61,868 nt of DNA, taken from the NCBI GenBank assembly GCA_016213775.1, contig JACQZR010000101.1:1-61868 (forward strand), read 5' to 3'. The translations under genes and the position numbers were made by a program. The stretch comes from Acidobacteriota bacterium. GTDB taxonomy: Bacteria; Acidobacteriota; Terriglobia; Bryobacterales; Bryobacteraceae. The notes under the pieces were generated by a model. The model saw nothing but the letters and a program-made list of their open reading frames with translations. It had not been told where the DNA came from and ran no database searches. Positions 43,781 through 53,900 of this stretch are shown here, in pieces (position 1 is the first letter of the stretch; every line of letters starts with the position of its first letter).

Positions 43781-44010
43781 GCGAACGAGGGTTCTCTATC
43801 CAGGCTCTTGGCGGCGAAACGCAATACGGCTTTGACTTCCTGCTCGGTAACGTCGAACACCTCGGTAATCTCGCGGACGGACAGACCGGCCTCTAGATTC
43901 TCGAAGATGGTCTGGACAAGCATGCGAGTGCCTTTCAGCACCCATGCGCCGCTTACTTTGCCAGGGATACTCTCCACATCTGGACATTGAGACCAGTCAA
44001 GTTGCGGCAT
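43777..44010 (-). CDS. DUF433 antitoxin (TA locus D), intact
   Basis: The 77-residue protein opens MPQLDWSQCPDVESIPGKVS and carries the DUF433 HTH-like region GTRMLVQTIFENLEAGLSVR followed by EITEVFDVTEQEVKAVLRFA. This is the short form of the family, paired with MKVLFDNG-type PIN-like toxins. It is complete and has a ribosome site GAGAGGT upstream of the ATG. With the toxin deleted, it may survive as a repressor of its own promoter or by drift. Confidence 0.85.
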   Translation of the reverse strand: MPQLDWSQCPDVESIPGKVSGAWVLKGTRMLVQTIFENLEAGLSVREITEVFDVTEQEVKAVLRFAAKSLDREPSFA

Positions 44011-44068
44011 GGTAACCTCTCTTTCATTCTACGACTGCGTGTGGGCGCTTTGGCCAATAGCCCACTCC

Positions 44069-44557
44069 TCAGCGCCGTTTTCCCAGCAGCATGGACAGAA
44101 GGTAATTGCCAGCCATAGGGTCGGCTTGGATGGCCTCCCAATCCCGGAATGCTTCTGATGCCGCGACCAGGAATCTATCCACCTCGAAGATAGACCAATG
44201 CACGTTGTTCGCATAGTCGGCCCGGTGTCGCGCATCCTGCAGGTCACCAAACGTCGACGCAACACGGCGCAGTTGTTGAGGAATGGGTTGTGAGATCCCA
44301 TGCCAATCCGTCCAGTGAGTGGCCTTGAACCGATCCGAAGCGCTCCGCATCGGTCCATGATCCAATGCCCGTTCAATGCCGGTGCTTGCGGGGAGCGATG
44401 CGCCACGCCAACGTTGTCCCGCGTCCTCCACCAGAAGATGAAAGAGCGCGTAGTAGGCAGTAGAAACGGCCCGCCGGAGATCGGCTTGTGTGGTGTTGAC
44501 GCCCTGATAGGTTGCCAGGTGATTTGCCTGCGTTAGCAGTTCCTGCGCTATTCCCAA
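44069..44557 (-). CDS. HEPN-domain protein, partner of the upstream 100-residue protein
   Basis: From TTG 44557 (AAGGAAG ribosome site inside the upstream gene) the protein has 162 residues. It is all-helical with the HEPN hallmark helix LRRAVSTAYYALFHLLVEDA and a second conserved motif LQDARHRADYANNVH. HEPN domains are often RNases in toxin-antitoxin, abortive-infection and CRISPR systems; the RxxxxH-type catalytic pair may correspond to the Arg/His of these motifs, which is inferred. The start overlaps the upstream stop by 10 bases. ATG 44617 is an alternative start. Alternatives to a toxin role include an rRNA/tRNA adaptor or a protein-binding module. Confidence 0.75.
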   Translation of the reverse strand: MGIAQELLTQANHLATYQGVNTTQADLRRAVSTAYYALFHLLVEDAGQRWRGASLPASTGIERALDHGPMRSASDRFKATHWTDWHGISQPIPQQLRRVASTFGDLQDARHRADYANNVHWSIFEVDRFLVAASEAFRDWEAIQADPMAGNYLLSMLLGKRR

Positions 44558-44850
44558 GAGGCTTCCTTGAGTTTTGCCTGCTCGCTCACGGTTCGAAAGT
44601 TGAAGTAGGCCGTCCATTCCGAGCCGGAAAGCTGCAACCTCTCCTCGACTGCGGCCCTCACCGCTTGGGTCACGGCCTGGGGATGCTCGGATCGGGCCAC
44701 GTCATCGGAGACGATGACCCGGAAATAGAGCGCTGGATACTCCGCCCAGTCTTGCCCTACTTCGAGCCGAATGCGCACGACATCAGGAGCGAACTCCTTG
44801 GCGATCTGGTCAACTTCGGCTTGCTTTGGAGCTGTCGCGGTCATCACCAT
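44548..44850 (-). CDS. Conserved 100-residue partner of the HEPN protein
   Basis: The protein has a helix, a beta-rich centre and a charged end: KEFAPDVVRIRLEVGQDWAE, then YPALYFRVIVSDDVARSEHP and a conserved end FRTVSEQAKLKEASWE. I recall this type of protein as a frequent companion of HEPN genes, but it has no clear link to known MNT nucleotidyltransferases (no GSxxxG/DxD motif). It could be the antitoxin of the pair. The stop codon lies inside the HEPN start region, so expression is coupled. Unknown function. Confidence 0.65.
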   Translation of the reverse strand: MVMTATAPKQAEVDQIAKEFAPDVVRIRLEVGQDWAEYPALYFRVIVSDDVARSEHPQAVTQAVRAAVEERLQLSGSEWTAYFNFRTVSEQAKLKEASWE

Positions 44851-44881
44851 CAGTATACAGCCGGCCTCTCCGGACCGGCGT

Positions 44882-47320
44882 TTAATAGCGGAAGTGGAAC
44901 CGCTTCACCGGCAGCGGCATCTGCGAATTCCGGCCCTTCACTGACTTCCAGATAATCTCGTTCAACTCGAACTCCGGCGCCATATCCACCTCGGTGAAGT
45001 TCATTGCCAGCGACGCCTTCGCGCCCCATGCCGACGCGAGGTTTTTCGCATTCACATCTACCTGCGGCTGCACATGTGTGAACGGCGTCAGATCCGCCTT
45101 GTCCGACAAGGTCGCGTACATCGGCATCGCCGCGGCGTCATACTGCGTCATCGGCGGTAGCCCCAACAGCAACTCCATCGTACGAATCATGGAAGACGTG
45201 GTGTACAACGTCGAATCGAGCGCTTTGCGCTTGGTATAGGGCGAAATCACCAGACCCACGGTGCGCCGCGCATCCACGTGATCGGGCCCGTTCTGAGCAT
45301 CGTCCTCGATGAGGAAGATCGCAGTCTCCGGCCAGTACTTCGAATGCGAGACGCGGTCCACCAGCATGCCGATCGCATAATCGTTGTTCGCCACCATCGC
45401 CACTGGAGTCGGAGCGCCGGGCGAGGTCCCGCGGGTGTGATCCTCCGGCAGGCTCATCACGATGTAATTCGGCAGGCGCTTGTTCGGATCCTTCGAATCG
45501 AAGTTCTTCTCGTATTGTTCGAACTCGGCGAAGAACGCGCGCACGTTATCCGTATCGCGCATTCCCGGCAGACGGAACTTGGGCGCGACGTGACCCACCA
45601 GTCCTGCAATCCCCGGCGCGGCGTCCATCTGATCGCCCTCGCTGACACGCTGCGCATACTCGCCATAGGAGCGGTAGGTGAGTCCCTTGCGCGCCGCCAG
45701 ATCCCAAATATGTCCCGAAGCCGGTGTATTGGCCGGACCATTCACCGAGGCGCTGATGCCGCCATACTGCGGAGGCCAGCGTTTCTCGTTGAAGTCAGTG
45801 GCATAGGCGGAATTCGACCACGAGTGCCCGTCCACAGAAACCTCGCCATCGCAATAGAGGTTGTCGAGCAGGGTGAACTCCTCGGCCATCTTGTGATGAT
45901 TCGGGGTAACCTTCTTTCCGAAAATGCACAGACGCGGATCGCCGTTGCCCTTGGGAATATCGCCGAACACCTGGTCATAGGTGCGGTTCTCTTTGATGAT
46001 GTAGATCACGTGCTTGATGGGCGAGCCGGCGCCCACCGCTTGCGGCACCACGCTCGATACGGAGACAGGCGGACGCGCCTTTGCCAGCATGTCATCGTTA
46101 TAGGGTGTGTTGGCCAACGCCTGCCGTGTGTAATTCCTGATTTCGCTCTTCAGATTCGTCAACGGAATCACGCTCAGCGAGCCTTGCTGCATTGCGCCAA
46201 TGTGCCTTGTCCGCGAACCCTTCTGCGCCAGCGGGCTTGTCGGTCCATCAATGTTGGAGTAGCCGCCCATCCCTTTCGACGTGCCCACGTACAGCGACTT
46301 CGCATCCGGCGATACCGCCAGCGCCGACGGATACCACGGCGTTGGAATGAACCCCGCCACATGCGAGGCGTCCACATCGCTGATGTTGATCACCGCGACA
46401 TTATTGTTATCGCCGTTGGCCACAAACAGCATCTTGTGCGTCGGATCCAGCGCGAGCGCGTTGGGCGTGGAACCCACCGGAGCCATCCGGTACATCGACG
46501 TCGAGATCACTTCCACCGGCTTCAGCGTCTTGCTGTTGATCACATAGACGGAGTTCGCGTTGGAGCAAGCGACAAACAACCGCCCGTCCTTTGCCAGCAC
46601 CATATCGTTGGGGTTGGGCCCCACTTTCACCACCGCCCGCACCTTATTGGTATTCGTGTCGATGACAGAGATCGACTGGCTGGACCAGTTGGTGGCAAAC
46701 AGCGTCTCTCCCGTTTCATCCAACTGCAGATCGAAAGGATGAATCTCGGTTTGAATCTCCGCGACGCGCTCACCGGTGGCGGTATTGAACGCAACCACAT
46801 GGCCCGGGATCGCCTTGGTATGGCGGTTGGCGGCATAGAGAATCGGCTTCCTGGGATGATGGGCCATGCCCGACCAGTAGATCTGGTTCTGCGGCAGATG
46901 ATGCTTGAACTCCTGCACCGGTTTGTCGCTGATGCGGCCGCCCTCATAGGCGTAGGCGTACACAGGCGCAGCGGTCGGATTGCTGCGCGATTCCGCATTG
47001 CCGCCAGACACGTAGAGCTTCTTTCCATCCGGTGACCACGCCAGTCCGAACCACGCGGACTTCATTCCCACCTTCTGCGTGATTTCCACGTTGCGTGGGT
47101 CCAGTTGCACAAGCCCATGGGGGTTATAGCCGGAATGGAGGGCGATCACATTGCGCCCATCGGGCGTGTTGGTGACGTTCAAAATGTAGTCGGCTGTGAC
47201 AACATGTTTGCCCGCCGGAGTGATCTTCCAACCGTTGGGAAGGTCAGACGCGTTGGGCATCCGCTTCGGCGTCTGCGCCAGAAGCAGAATCGTGGAGAAG
47301 GCGAACAGCAGGAACCTCAT
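44882..47320 (-). CDS. Secreted bifunctional YncE-type propeller / phosphoesterase
   Basis: The 812-residue protein has a Sec signal (MRFLLFAFSTILLLAQT) and two domains. The N-terminal 430 residues are a 7-bladed YVTN/YncE-like propeller (LAWSPDGKKLYVSGGN, VSPDAKSLYVGTS). The C-terminal half is of the phosphoesterase/alkaline-phosphatase superfamily, with KHVIYIIKENRTYDQVFGD, EVSVDGHSWSNSAYATDF and AIFLIEDDAQNGPDHVDARR providing the metal-binding Asp/His set. This matches bifunctional YncE/alkaline phosphatase proteins of Acidobacteriota and related phyla. It probably hydrolyses a phosphate or sulfate ester in the periplasm. Confidence 0.88.
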   Translation of the reverse strand: MRFLLFAFSTILLLAQTPKRMPNASDLPNGWKITPAGKHVVTADYILNVTNTPDGRNVIALHSGYNPHGLVQLDPRNVEITQKVGMKSAWFGLAWSPDGKKLYVSGGNAESRSNPTAAPVYAYAYEGGRISDKPVQEFKHHLPQNQIYWSGMAHHPRKPILYAANRHTKAIPGHVVAFNTATGERVAEIQTEIHPFDLQLDETGETLFATNWSSQSISVIDTNTNKVRAVVKVGPNPNDMVLAKDGRLFVACSNANSVYVINSKTLKPVEVISTSMYRMAPVGSTPNALALDPTHKMLFVANGDNNNVAVINISDVDASHVAGFIPTPWYPSALAVSPDAKSLYVGTSKGMGGYSNIDGPTSPLAQKGSRTRHIGAMQQGSLSVIPLTNLKSEIRNYTRQALANTPYNDDMLAKARPPVSVSSVVPQAVGAGSPIKHVIYIIKENRTYDQVFGDIPKGNGDPRLCIFGKKVTPNHHKMAEEFTLLDNLYCDGEVSVDGHSWSNSAYATDFNEKRWPPQYGGISASVNGPANTPASGHIWDLAARKGLTYRSYGEYAQRVSEGDQMDAAPGIAGLVGHVAPKFRLPGMRDTDNVRAFFAEFEQYEKNFDSKDPNKRLPNYIVMSLPEDHTRGTSPGAPTPVAMVANNDYAIGMLVDRVSHSKYWPETAIFLIEDDAQNGPDHVDARRTVGLVISPYTKRKALDSTLYTTSSMIRTMELLLGLPPMTQYDAAAMPMYATLSDKADLTPFTHVQPQVDVNAKNLASAWGAKASLAMNFTEVDMAPEFELNEIIWKSVKGRNSQMPLPVKRFHFRY

Positions 47321-47406
47321 GATTCTACAAGTCTAATGCAACTCATAGGGTGGCCGCATATCGATGGTATGAAAAAGCGGATACTATTCCGTAAAGTGAA
47401 AGCGCT

Positions 47407-47435
47407 GTAACATTTGTGTCGTGTTACACGTAACA
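47407..47435. promoter_or_regulatory. Cluster of GTAACA half-sites upstream of the TonB receptor
   Basis: Three half-sites lie together: GTAACA (47407-47412), TGTTAC (47422-47427) and GTAACA (47430-47435), the last two forming a 14-base palindrome with an AC spacer. They sit about 170 bases before the receptor start, in a 280-base gap. The arrangement fits a dimeric repressor or activator site. No binding protein can be named. Confidence 0.45.
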
Positions 47436-47601
47436 TGAGGCATTCAATCCAAATAAGTTACACCTGCATTGGGAATGGTCCGCCACATGCACTAAGTCGC
47501 CCTGTTCCATGTCGAAGAGGTTAACCAAACCGGAACTTTCGCAACATGATCGAGAACTGGGCCGGCCTCACCAGGGCTGCTCGCACATAAGAAAGGGATA
47601 C

Positions 47602-50600
47602 ATGATACGAACGAAGACGACTAACAATTTTTCGGCGATGGCGCTTCTAGCCATAGCTCTTGTGTTGGCAGTGGGTTTCGCGCCCAACGCTAGCGGACAG
47701 GCCTCCGACGGCAACCTCGTCGGCACCCTGACCGATCAAAGCGGAGCAGCGATTCCGGAAGCCAACGTCGACGCTGTGAATGCCGCCACGGGCGTCAAGA
47801 CCTCCACCAGGACCAACAACGTTGGTGTTTACCGCTTTAACAACCTCCTCGTCGGACAGTACAACATTACAATCACGGCGAGCGGCTTCCTGAGTCAGAC
47901 GATCAGGAATGCAAGCGTCGAATTGAATCGCACCAATACAGTGAATGCCACTCTCCAGGTGGGTACGGTTTCCACGACAGTGGAAGTCTCCGAAGCGGCT
48001 GCAGCCATCGACACGACAACGTCGCAGTTGTCCTCGACGTACAATTCGCGGCAGGCCGCCGATCTGAGCCTGGCCAGCAATAGCAACGCGCTCGGCGCGT
48101 TGAACCTGTCGCTGCTCAGCGCCGGCGTTTCCTCCAGTGGTGGTGTCGGCTACGGCACAGGCCCCTCGGTTGGGGGCCAGCGTCCGACGAACAACAACTT
48201 CGTGATTGAAGGCATCGACAACAACCGGCGCGACGTCACCGGCCCGATCAGCAACGTGTCGAACGAAGCAACGGCCGAGTTCACGCTGCTGCAGAACCTG
48301 ACGTCTCCCGAGTTCGGACACAGCTCCGGCGGCACGTTCAATACAGTTGTGAAGAGCGGTACAAACACACTGCACGGGTCGATCTACAACTACCTGCAGA
48401 ACCGCAACTTCAACGCTCTCGATGCAGCGTTCAAGCGCCAGGGCACGTCGGAACGGACGCGCTACGACCAGAACCGCATGGGCGCGACTGTTGGCGGACC
48501 GATCAAAAGGAACAAGCTGTTTTACTTTGGAAACTTCGAGTACAATCCGCTCGGCCAGGCGGGCACCACGGCGAGCGAAGTGCTTGCACCTACGGCCGCG
48601 GGATTCAGCATTCTCGACGGCCTCGGCAGCGCCATCAACTCCACCAACTATTCCATCTTCAAGCAATACGTGACGGCGGCTCCCAGCGCCTCCCGCACGA
48701 CGACCGTCGCGGGACGCTCCATTCCCATCGGCACTCTGCCGATCGTTGCGCCGTCGTTTTCCAACTCCTATAACTACATCGGGAGCGTTGACTACGAGAT
48801 GAGCGAGCGCGACCGGTTGCGGTTCCGGCTTATCGGAAACAACATCCGCCAGATTGACACGGCATCGACGCTGCCGGTGTTCTTCTCGAATATTCCCACC
48901 AATCAGTACATGTATGCGTTCACCCATTTCCACAACTTCTCGCCCACGGCGACCAACGAGTTGCGCGCGGCTTATACACGTTTCTTCCAGGACATCCCGG
49001 TGGGCAACTTCAGCTTCCCCGGCCTGGACATGTTCCCGAATATCGCGGTGACTGAGGACCTCAACCTGCAGCTTGGCCCCGATCCGAACGGTCCGCAGGG
49101 AACGGTGATCAACACCTACTCGCTAGTGGACAATTTCAACTGGGTGAAAGGCCGGCATACGTTGAAGTTCGGCTACGACTACCGGCGCGTGATTGCACCG
49201 CAGTTCTTTGTGCAGCGCGTGCGCGGCGACTACAATTACTCCGGCCTCGACGGCTTCCTTCGGGACCTCACTCCCGATGTACTGGCCGAGCGCAGCTTCG
49301 GCGCGCAGACTTTCTGGGGCAACCTGAGCTCGCACTACCTGTTTGCCAACGACGATTTCAAGGTGAATAGCCACCTCACGATCAACCTCGGAATCCGCTA
49401 TGAGTATGTGGGCAGCCCTGCTGGTACCGATCTCCAGGCGCTGAACAGCATCTCCAGCGTCCCGGGCCTGATCGACTTTCATGCCCCCACGACGGAAAGA
49501 GCGAACTGGGCGCCGCGTGTCGGATTCGCTTACTCGCCTGGAAAATCCGGCGACTTTGTCATCCGCGGCGGATTCGGTCTCGCCTACGATCAGCTCTATC
49601 AGAACCTGGGCATCCTCTCGCTGCCGCCGCAGTTCTTCACCACCGTGGACGTAGCCCCGCCGGACAACGATGCGCCGGGCTTCCTGCGCAACGGCGGCAT
49701 CAAATCCAACCTCGGCAGCAACCTGACGGCGGCTGAAGCTCGTGCCGCCACGGCCTCGTTTGTACCAGATCAGGTGCGGCCCTACTCAATCAACTGGACG
49801 CTCGGCGTGCAGAAGGTGATCGCGACCAACTACACCGCCGAAGTCCGCTACGTGGGAACGCGGGGTGTTCATCTGCCGATGCAGATCCGGCTGAACCAAG
49901 GCACAGTGGTGACCCCGGAGCACAGCCTTCCAACCTTCCTGCAACAGCCGGCGCAGGCGACGCTGAATGCGCTGCCTCTGACTTTGAGTCAGTTGCGGGC
50001 GGAGGTTGACCCGATTTCGCAACGGTACCTGGACGCGGGCTTTGAGTCGAACATCGTTGGGTTCATGCCGATCGGCAACTCCACCTATCATGGGCTGGCG
50101 ACGCAATTGACGCGACGGTTCTCGCGAGACCTCAGCTTCACGGGCGCCTACACGTGGAGCCATAGCATCGACGACGGAACCGCATCGGTCTTCTCGACGC
50201 TGATTGCGCCGCGGCGTGTGCAGGACTTCCAGAATCTGCGGCCGGAACGGTCCTCTTCGGCGCTCGATCGCCGTCACCGGCTGTCGTTTAGCTGGATGTA
50301 CGACGTGGCGGCATTCCGGTCGAGCCAGAACTGGGCAGCGAAAAACCTGCTCGGTAACTGGACCATCAACGGAACCTACATCGCCGAATCACCGATGTAT
50401 GCCGTAGTGCAAAGCAACGCGGACGCGAACCTCAACTTCGACACGGCGGGCGACCGGTCGATCATCAACCCCGCGGGCGATCCCACGCAGGGCAGCGAAG
50501 TTCGCCCCTTGACTAACTCGGCAAACCAAACGGTAGCGTACCTGGCGCTCAATCCCAACGCCCGCTACATCCGCGCGCAAGCAGGCACGTATGCCAACGG

Positions 50601-50883
50601 CGGACGCATGACGCTGCCGCTGCGCGGCGTCAACAACTGGGACATCACGGTCATGAAGAACTTCAGCATTTCCGAGAACAAAAGAATCCAACTGCGCGCG
50701 GAAATGTACAACGCCTTCAACCACTCCCAGTTCACCCCCGGCGTTCCCAACGGTGTGCAACCCAAGTCGCGCACCGACACACGCAACTATCTCATCCCGG
50801 GCAACCCGACGTTCAACAATCCGGAGACGGCATTCGGCAACAACCCGCGCGTCATCCAGCTTGTTGCTCGCTTCCAGTTCTAG
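47602..50883 (+). CDS. Oar-like TonB-dependent receptor with carboxypeptidase-regulatory domain
   Basis: From ATG 47602 (AAGAAAGGG ribosome site) the protein has 1093 residues. A signal (LLAIALVLAVGFAPNASGQA) leads to a carboxypeptidase regulatory-like domain (GTLTDQSGAAIPEANVDAVN, GVYRFNNLLVGQYNITITAS), a plug region with VGGQRPTNNNFVIEGIDNNR, and a long beta-barrel. The barrel has alternating aromatic strands and ends QLVARFQF, with the terminal Phe needed for outer-membrane insertion. Such giant receptors take up large oligomers or proteins with energy from TonB and are expanded in Acidobacteriota. A strong terminator follows 22 bases after the stop. The substrate is unknown. Confidence 0.94.
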   Translation: MIRTKTTNNFSAMALLAIALVLAVGFAPNASGQASDGNLVGTLTDQSGAAIPEANVDAVNAATGVKTSTRTNNVGVYRFNNLLVGQYNITITASGFLSQTIRNASVELNRTNTVNATLQVGTVSTTVEVSEAAAAIDTTTSQLSSTYNSRQAADLSLASNSNALGALNLSLLSAGVSSSGGVGYGTGPSVGGQRPTNNNFVIEGIDNNRRDVTGPISNVSNEATAEFTLLQNLTSPEFGHSSGGTFNTVVKSGTNTLHGSIYNYLQNRNFNALDAAFKRQGTSERTRYDQNRMGATVGGPIKRNKLFYFGNFEYNPLGQAGTTASEVLAPTAAGFSILDGLGSAINSTNYSIFKQYVTAAPSASRTTTVAGRSIPIGTLPIVAPSFSNSYNYIGSVDYEMSERDRLRFRLIGNNIRQIDTASTLPVFFSNIPTNQYMYAFTHFHNFSPTATNELRAAYTRFFQDIPVGNFSFPGLDMFPNIAVTEDLNLQLGPDPNGPQGTVINTYSLVDNFNWVKGRHTLKFGYDYRRVIAPQFFVQRVRGDYNYSGLDGFLRDLTPDVLAERSFGAQTFWGNLSSHYLFANDDFKVNSHLTINLGIRYEYVGSPAGTDLQALNSISSVPGLIDFHAPTTERANWAPRVGFAYSPGKSGDFVIRGGFGLAYDQLYQNLGILSLPPQFFTTVDVAPPDNDAPGFLRNGGIKSNLGSNLTAAEARAATASFVPDQVRPYSINWTLGVQKVIATNYTAEVRYVGTRGVHLPMQIRLNQGTVVTPEHSLPTFLQQPAQATLNALPLTLSQLRAEVDPISQRYLDAGFESNIVGFMPIGNSTYHGLATQLTRRFSRDLSFTGAYTWSHSIDDGTASVFSTLIAPRRVQDFQNLRPERSSSALDRRHRLSFSWMYDVAAFRSSQNWAAKNLLGNWTINGTYIAESPMYAVVQSNADANLNFDTAGDRSIINPAGDPTQGSEVRPLTNSANQTVAYLALNPNARYIRAQAGTYANGGRMTLPLRGVNNWDITVMKNFSISENKRIQLRAEMYNAFNHSQFTPGVPNGVQPKSRTDTRNYLIPGNPTFNNPETAFGNNPRVIQLVARFQF

Positions 50884-50905
50884 ATCGCATCGAGGATGTT
50901 TGTCG

Positions 50906-50936
50906 AAAAGGGGCAGGTGAAAAGCCTGCCCCTTTT
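50906..50936 (+). terminator. Strong rho-independent terminator after the TonB receptor
   Basis: A perfect 12-bp stem is formed by 50906-50917 (AAAAGGGGCAGG) and 50925-50936 (CCTGCCCCTTTT) with a 7-base loop. The 3' arm ends in TTTT followed by GTCTT. It should end transcription from the receptor gene and may also act toward the convergent kinase gene, as the stem is flanked by A-rich sequence on the other side. Confidence 0.85.
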
Positions 50937-50983
50937 GTCTTAGGGTGCACGGTACTATCAGCGGCCCACGTGAAAGTCTCGCC

Positions 50984-53900
50984 TCAAAACCTGTTGCCTA
51001 TCCGATGAGGGGACCGCGAGTCCCAGGCTCGGACGCCGGCCCTCGAGAGCGCGAGCAGCCGGTCTCCGCCAAGGCTGAAGGCGACGGTTTCCACAGGCTC
51101 GCCGGCGGGCAGACTCAGCAGCGGTTCATTGCTAACCGCGTCCCAAACCTGGACCATGCCGCGCGAGGAAGCCGCGACAATGCGCGTACCATCCGGGCTG
51201 ATGGCGAAAGAGCTGAGGCCGGGAGTCGAGGATAAAGTCGCCAGAATGTTGCCCGAGGAGGCCGAGAAGACCCGGATCGCCTCATCCAGGCGGAACGCCG
51301 CTAAAACACGGAGGCCATCGGGGCTGAAGGCAACCGGCATGGCGGCGGATGATACCCCCTTGAGGGAAGCGGCGGCGCGCCGGCCAGTGAATTCGAAGGC
51401 ATCGAACCTCATCCGGGCCGCGCCCGTAGCCGTGTTCCACGACCGCACGGCTGGATTCGCGACGTCGGGACGCGCCGGGTCGCCGGAACCGGTGACGATC
51501 GACGCCCCGTCCGGGGAGAATGCGACGGAACTCACTGCCTCCCCAACCACCATGCGGACAATCTCGCCCGCGGGCGCGGTGCTCCAGATACGGGCGGATC
51601 CATCCTCCGATGCGGTGGCGATCCGCAATCCATCGGAACTGAACGCCACCGCCAGAATAGCTCCCCGATGCCCTTCGAAAGCAGCCATCTCCGCGCCGGA
51701 TGCCGCGTCCCACAGGCGCGCGGTCCGGTCGTCCGACCCCGAGACAATCCGTGTGCCATCGGGGCTGAATGCGACTGATCGCGTCCCGGCCTGGTGTCCG
51801 CGCCACTGGGCCAGCGTCTTGCCCCCCGCGGCGTCCCAGACCTCAATCGTCCCGTCGGCAAAACCCGCGGCGATGCGCTCGCCGCCGCCACGGTCTCCGC
51901 CGGCGCCGGCGGCCATCGAAATCATGAGTCTCTCCGCTCTCTTCCAGATGGTGCCGCTGTATTGAACCAGATCCCACACCCGAACCGATCTATCTTCCGA
52001 ACCCGCAAGAACCCGGTTGCCGTCCGGAGTGAACGCAACCGAATTACCGAAGGAAACCGGCAAAGTGGCGACAGGTCTGCCAGCGGAATCCCAAATGCGA
52101 ACCTCCGTCTCGGCGCCGAGTGTCGCAATCCGCGTCCCGTCCGGGCTGAACGCCGCATCCCGGACTTCTTCGTTGTGCCGCAGAATCGCCACAGGCAGGC
52201 CTGTCCGGGCATTCCAGATCCGGGCCGTGCCATCGGCGGAGGCCGACACTACCCGGCTGCCGTCCCGGCTGAAGGCAACCGAATAGATCAGCCCGCCATG
52301 TCCCACAAGCGAGGCCAACCGGACACCCCGCGCGTCTTTCAGCTCCATGGTTCGATCATCAGCCCCGGCGGCCATGATCGCGCCGTCCGCACGGAACGCC
52401 AGGGGGCAATTGCCGCGCATGGTGGCCAGGCGCGCACCGGTAGCGGCATCCCAAACCCACAATGCGCCGTCTTGCGACACAGACGCGATCCGTTCACCGC
52501 CGAAGGTGAAGGCGGCGCATCGTACCTCGCACGAGTGCGCACGAAATTCTGTGCTGACCCGGCCGGAAGTTACATCGATCACGCGGAGCACGTTGGTCTC
52601 CGCGCGCGAACCGGCCACCACCTTCGCGCCGTCCCGGCTCATCGCCAGGATCTCCTCAACACCGCCGTGGGCCGCGGACGCCAGAGTCGAGGCCGGCCAC
52701 ACCTCCACGGTCTCCGTAGTATTCCAATAGAGCTTGGTGCCGTCCCGGCTGAAGGCAAAAGTGGAGGCGTGCGGATGCCGCCCGGGATGCCTCAGAAACC
52801 TGCCCTGGGCGGCGAGTGTGACCAGCGCCGGATCCGATTTGTACCAAAGGTGCCGCCATTCCCACCCACGCAATCCCGCCGGGCACACCGTCAATCGTTG
52901 CCGGGCGGCTGTGGCCGCTCCCGTTCGCAAGAGCAGCTCGGAGGCCGCCAGGTTGCTGGCGTAGCTCTGGCGTTCGGTGAGCAGGCGCTGCCTTTCCGCT
53001 TCACTGCGCTGGCGCTCGGCCCGGAGATACAAGCCTGTGCTGACTCCCAGGCCGCCGATGAGGCACGCCACGACGACGAGAGCCGCGGCCACTTTGATTC
53101 TGTTCTTCCGGACGAACTTCAGCAGACGGTAGCCAGCCGTCAAAGGGCCCGCGATCACCGGTTCGTCGTGGAGGTGCCGCCGGACATCGGCCGCAAGCTC
53201 CGAGGCGGACGCATAGCGGCGAGCAGGGTCCTTCTCGATCGCCTTCATCGTGATCCAGTCCAGGTCGCCGCGTAATTGCCGGGCGAGCGCAGGGTTGCCC
53301 AGTGCGCATGCGCGCAACGAAGCGGCCGGCGGATCGACGTCCCTGATCATCCGCAGCATCTCGACATAACCACCCTCGCGCAATTCCTCGAAATCGAAGG
53401 GCCGGGCGCCCGCCAGGAGTTCGTAAAGCAACACCCCGAGCGAGTAGATGTCGGCGCGTGTGTCCATCCTCTCCGCACCCATCGCCGCCTGTTCCGGGCT
53501 CATATATTCCGGCGTGCCCACCAGGATTCCCGCCTCGGTGAAGAAGGTGCCCTCGGTGAAGTGCTTTCCGGTTGCCTTAGCCAAACCGAAGTCGATAATC
53601 TTCGGCACCGCGCGCCCGTCCTGAACCATTACCAGCACGTTCGACGGCTTGATGTCGCGATGGAGGATGCCCTTCTCGTGCGCGTGCTGCACTCCGGCCG
53701 CCACCTGGAGGAACAGTTCGAGCCTGCCTCGCAAATCCACATCGTTCTGCCGGCAGAAGGAGGTGACAGGGATCCCCGGCACGTATTCCATGACGAAATA
53801 CGGCCTCCCCCGCGGCGTGGCGCCGGCGTCATAGATTTGGGCAATGTTGGGATGATCCATCATCGCCAATGCCTGACGCTCCGAATCGAAGCGGCTGATC

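Noticed and set aside
45278-47035. 585-codon open frame opposite the YncE/phosphoesterase gene
   Set aside because: It is rich in His/Arg with no domain; the minus-strand gene has signal peptide, propeller and metal-binding motifs.
47647-48933. 428-codon open frame opposite the TonB receptor
   Set aside because: The receptor is clear on the plus strand; the antisense frame has no recognisable fold.
51794-53275. 493-codon open frame opposite the kinase WD40 region
   Set aside because: The shadow arises from the repeat DNA of the WD40 propeller; no independent domain is seen.
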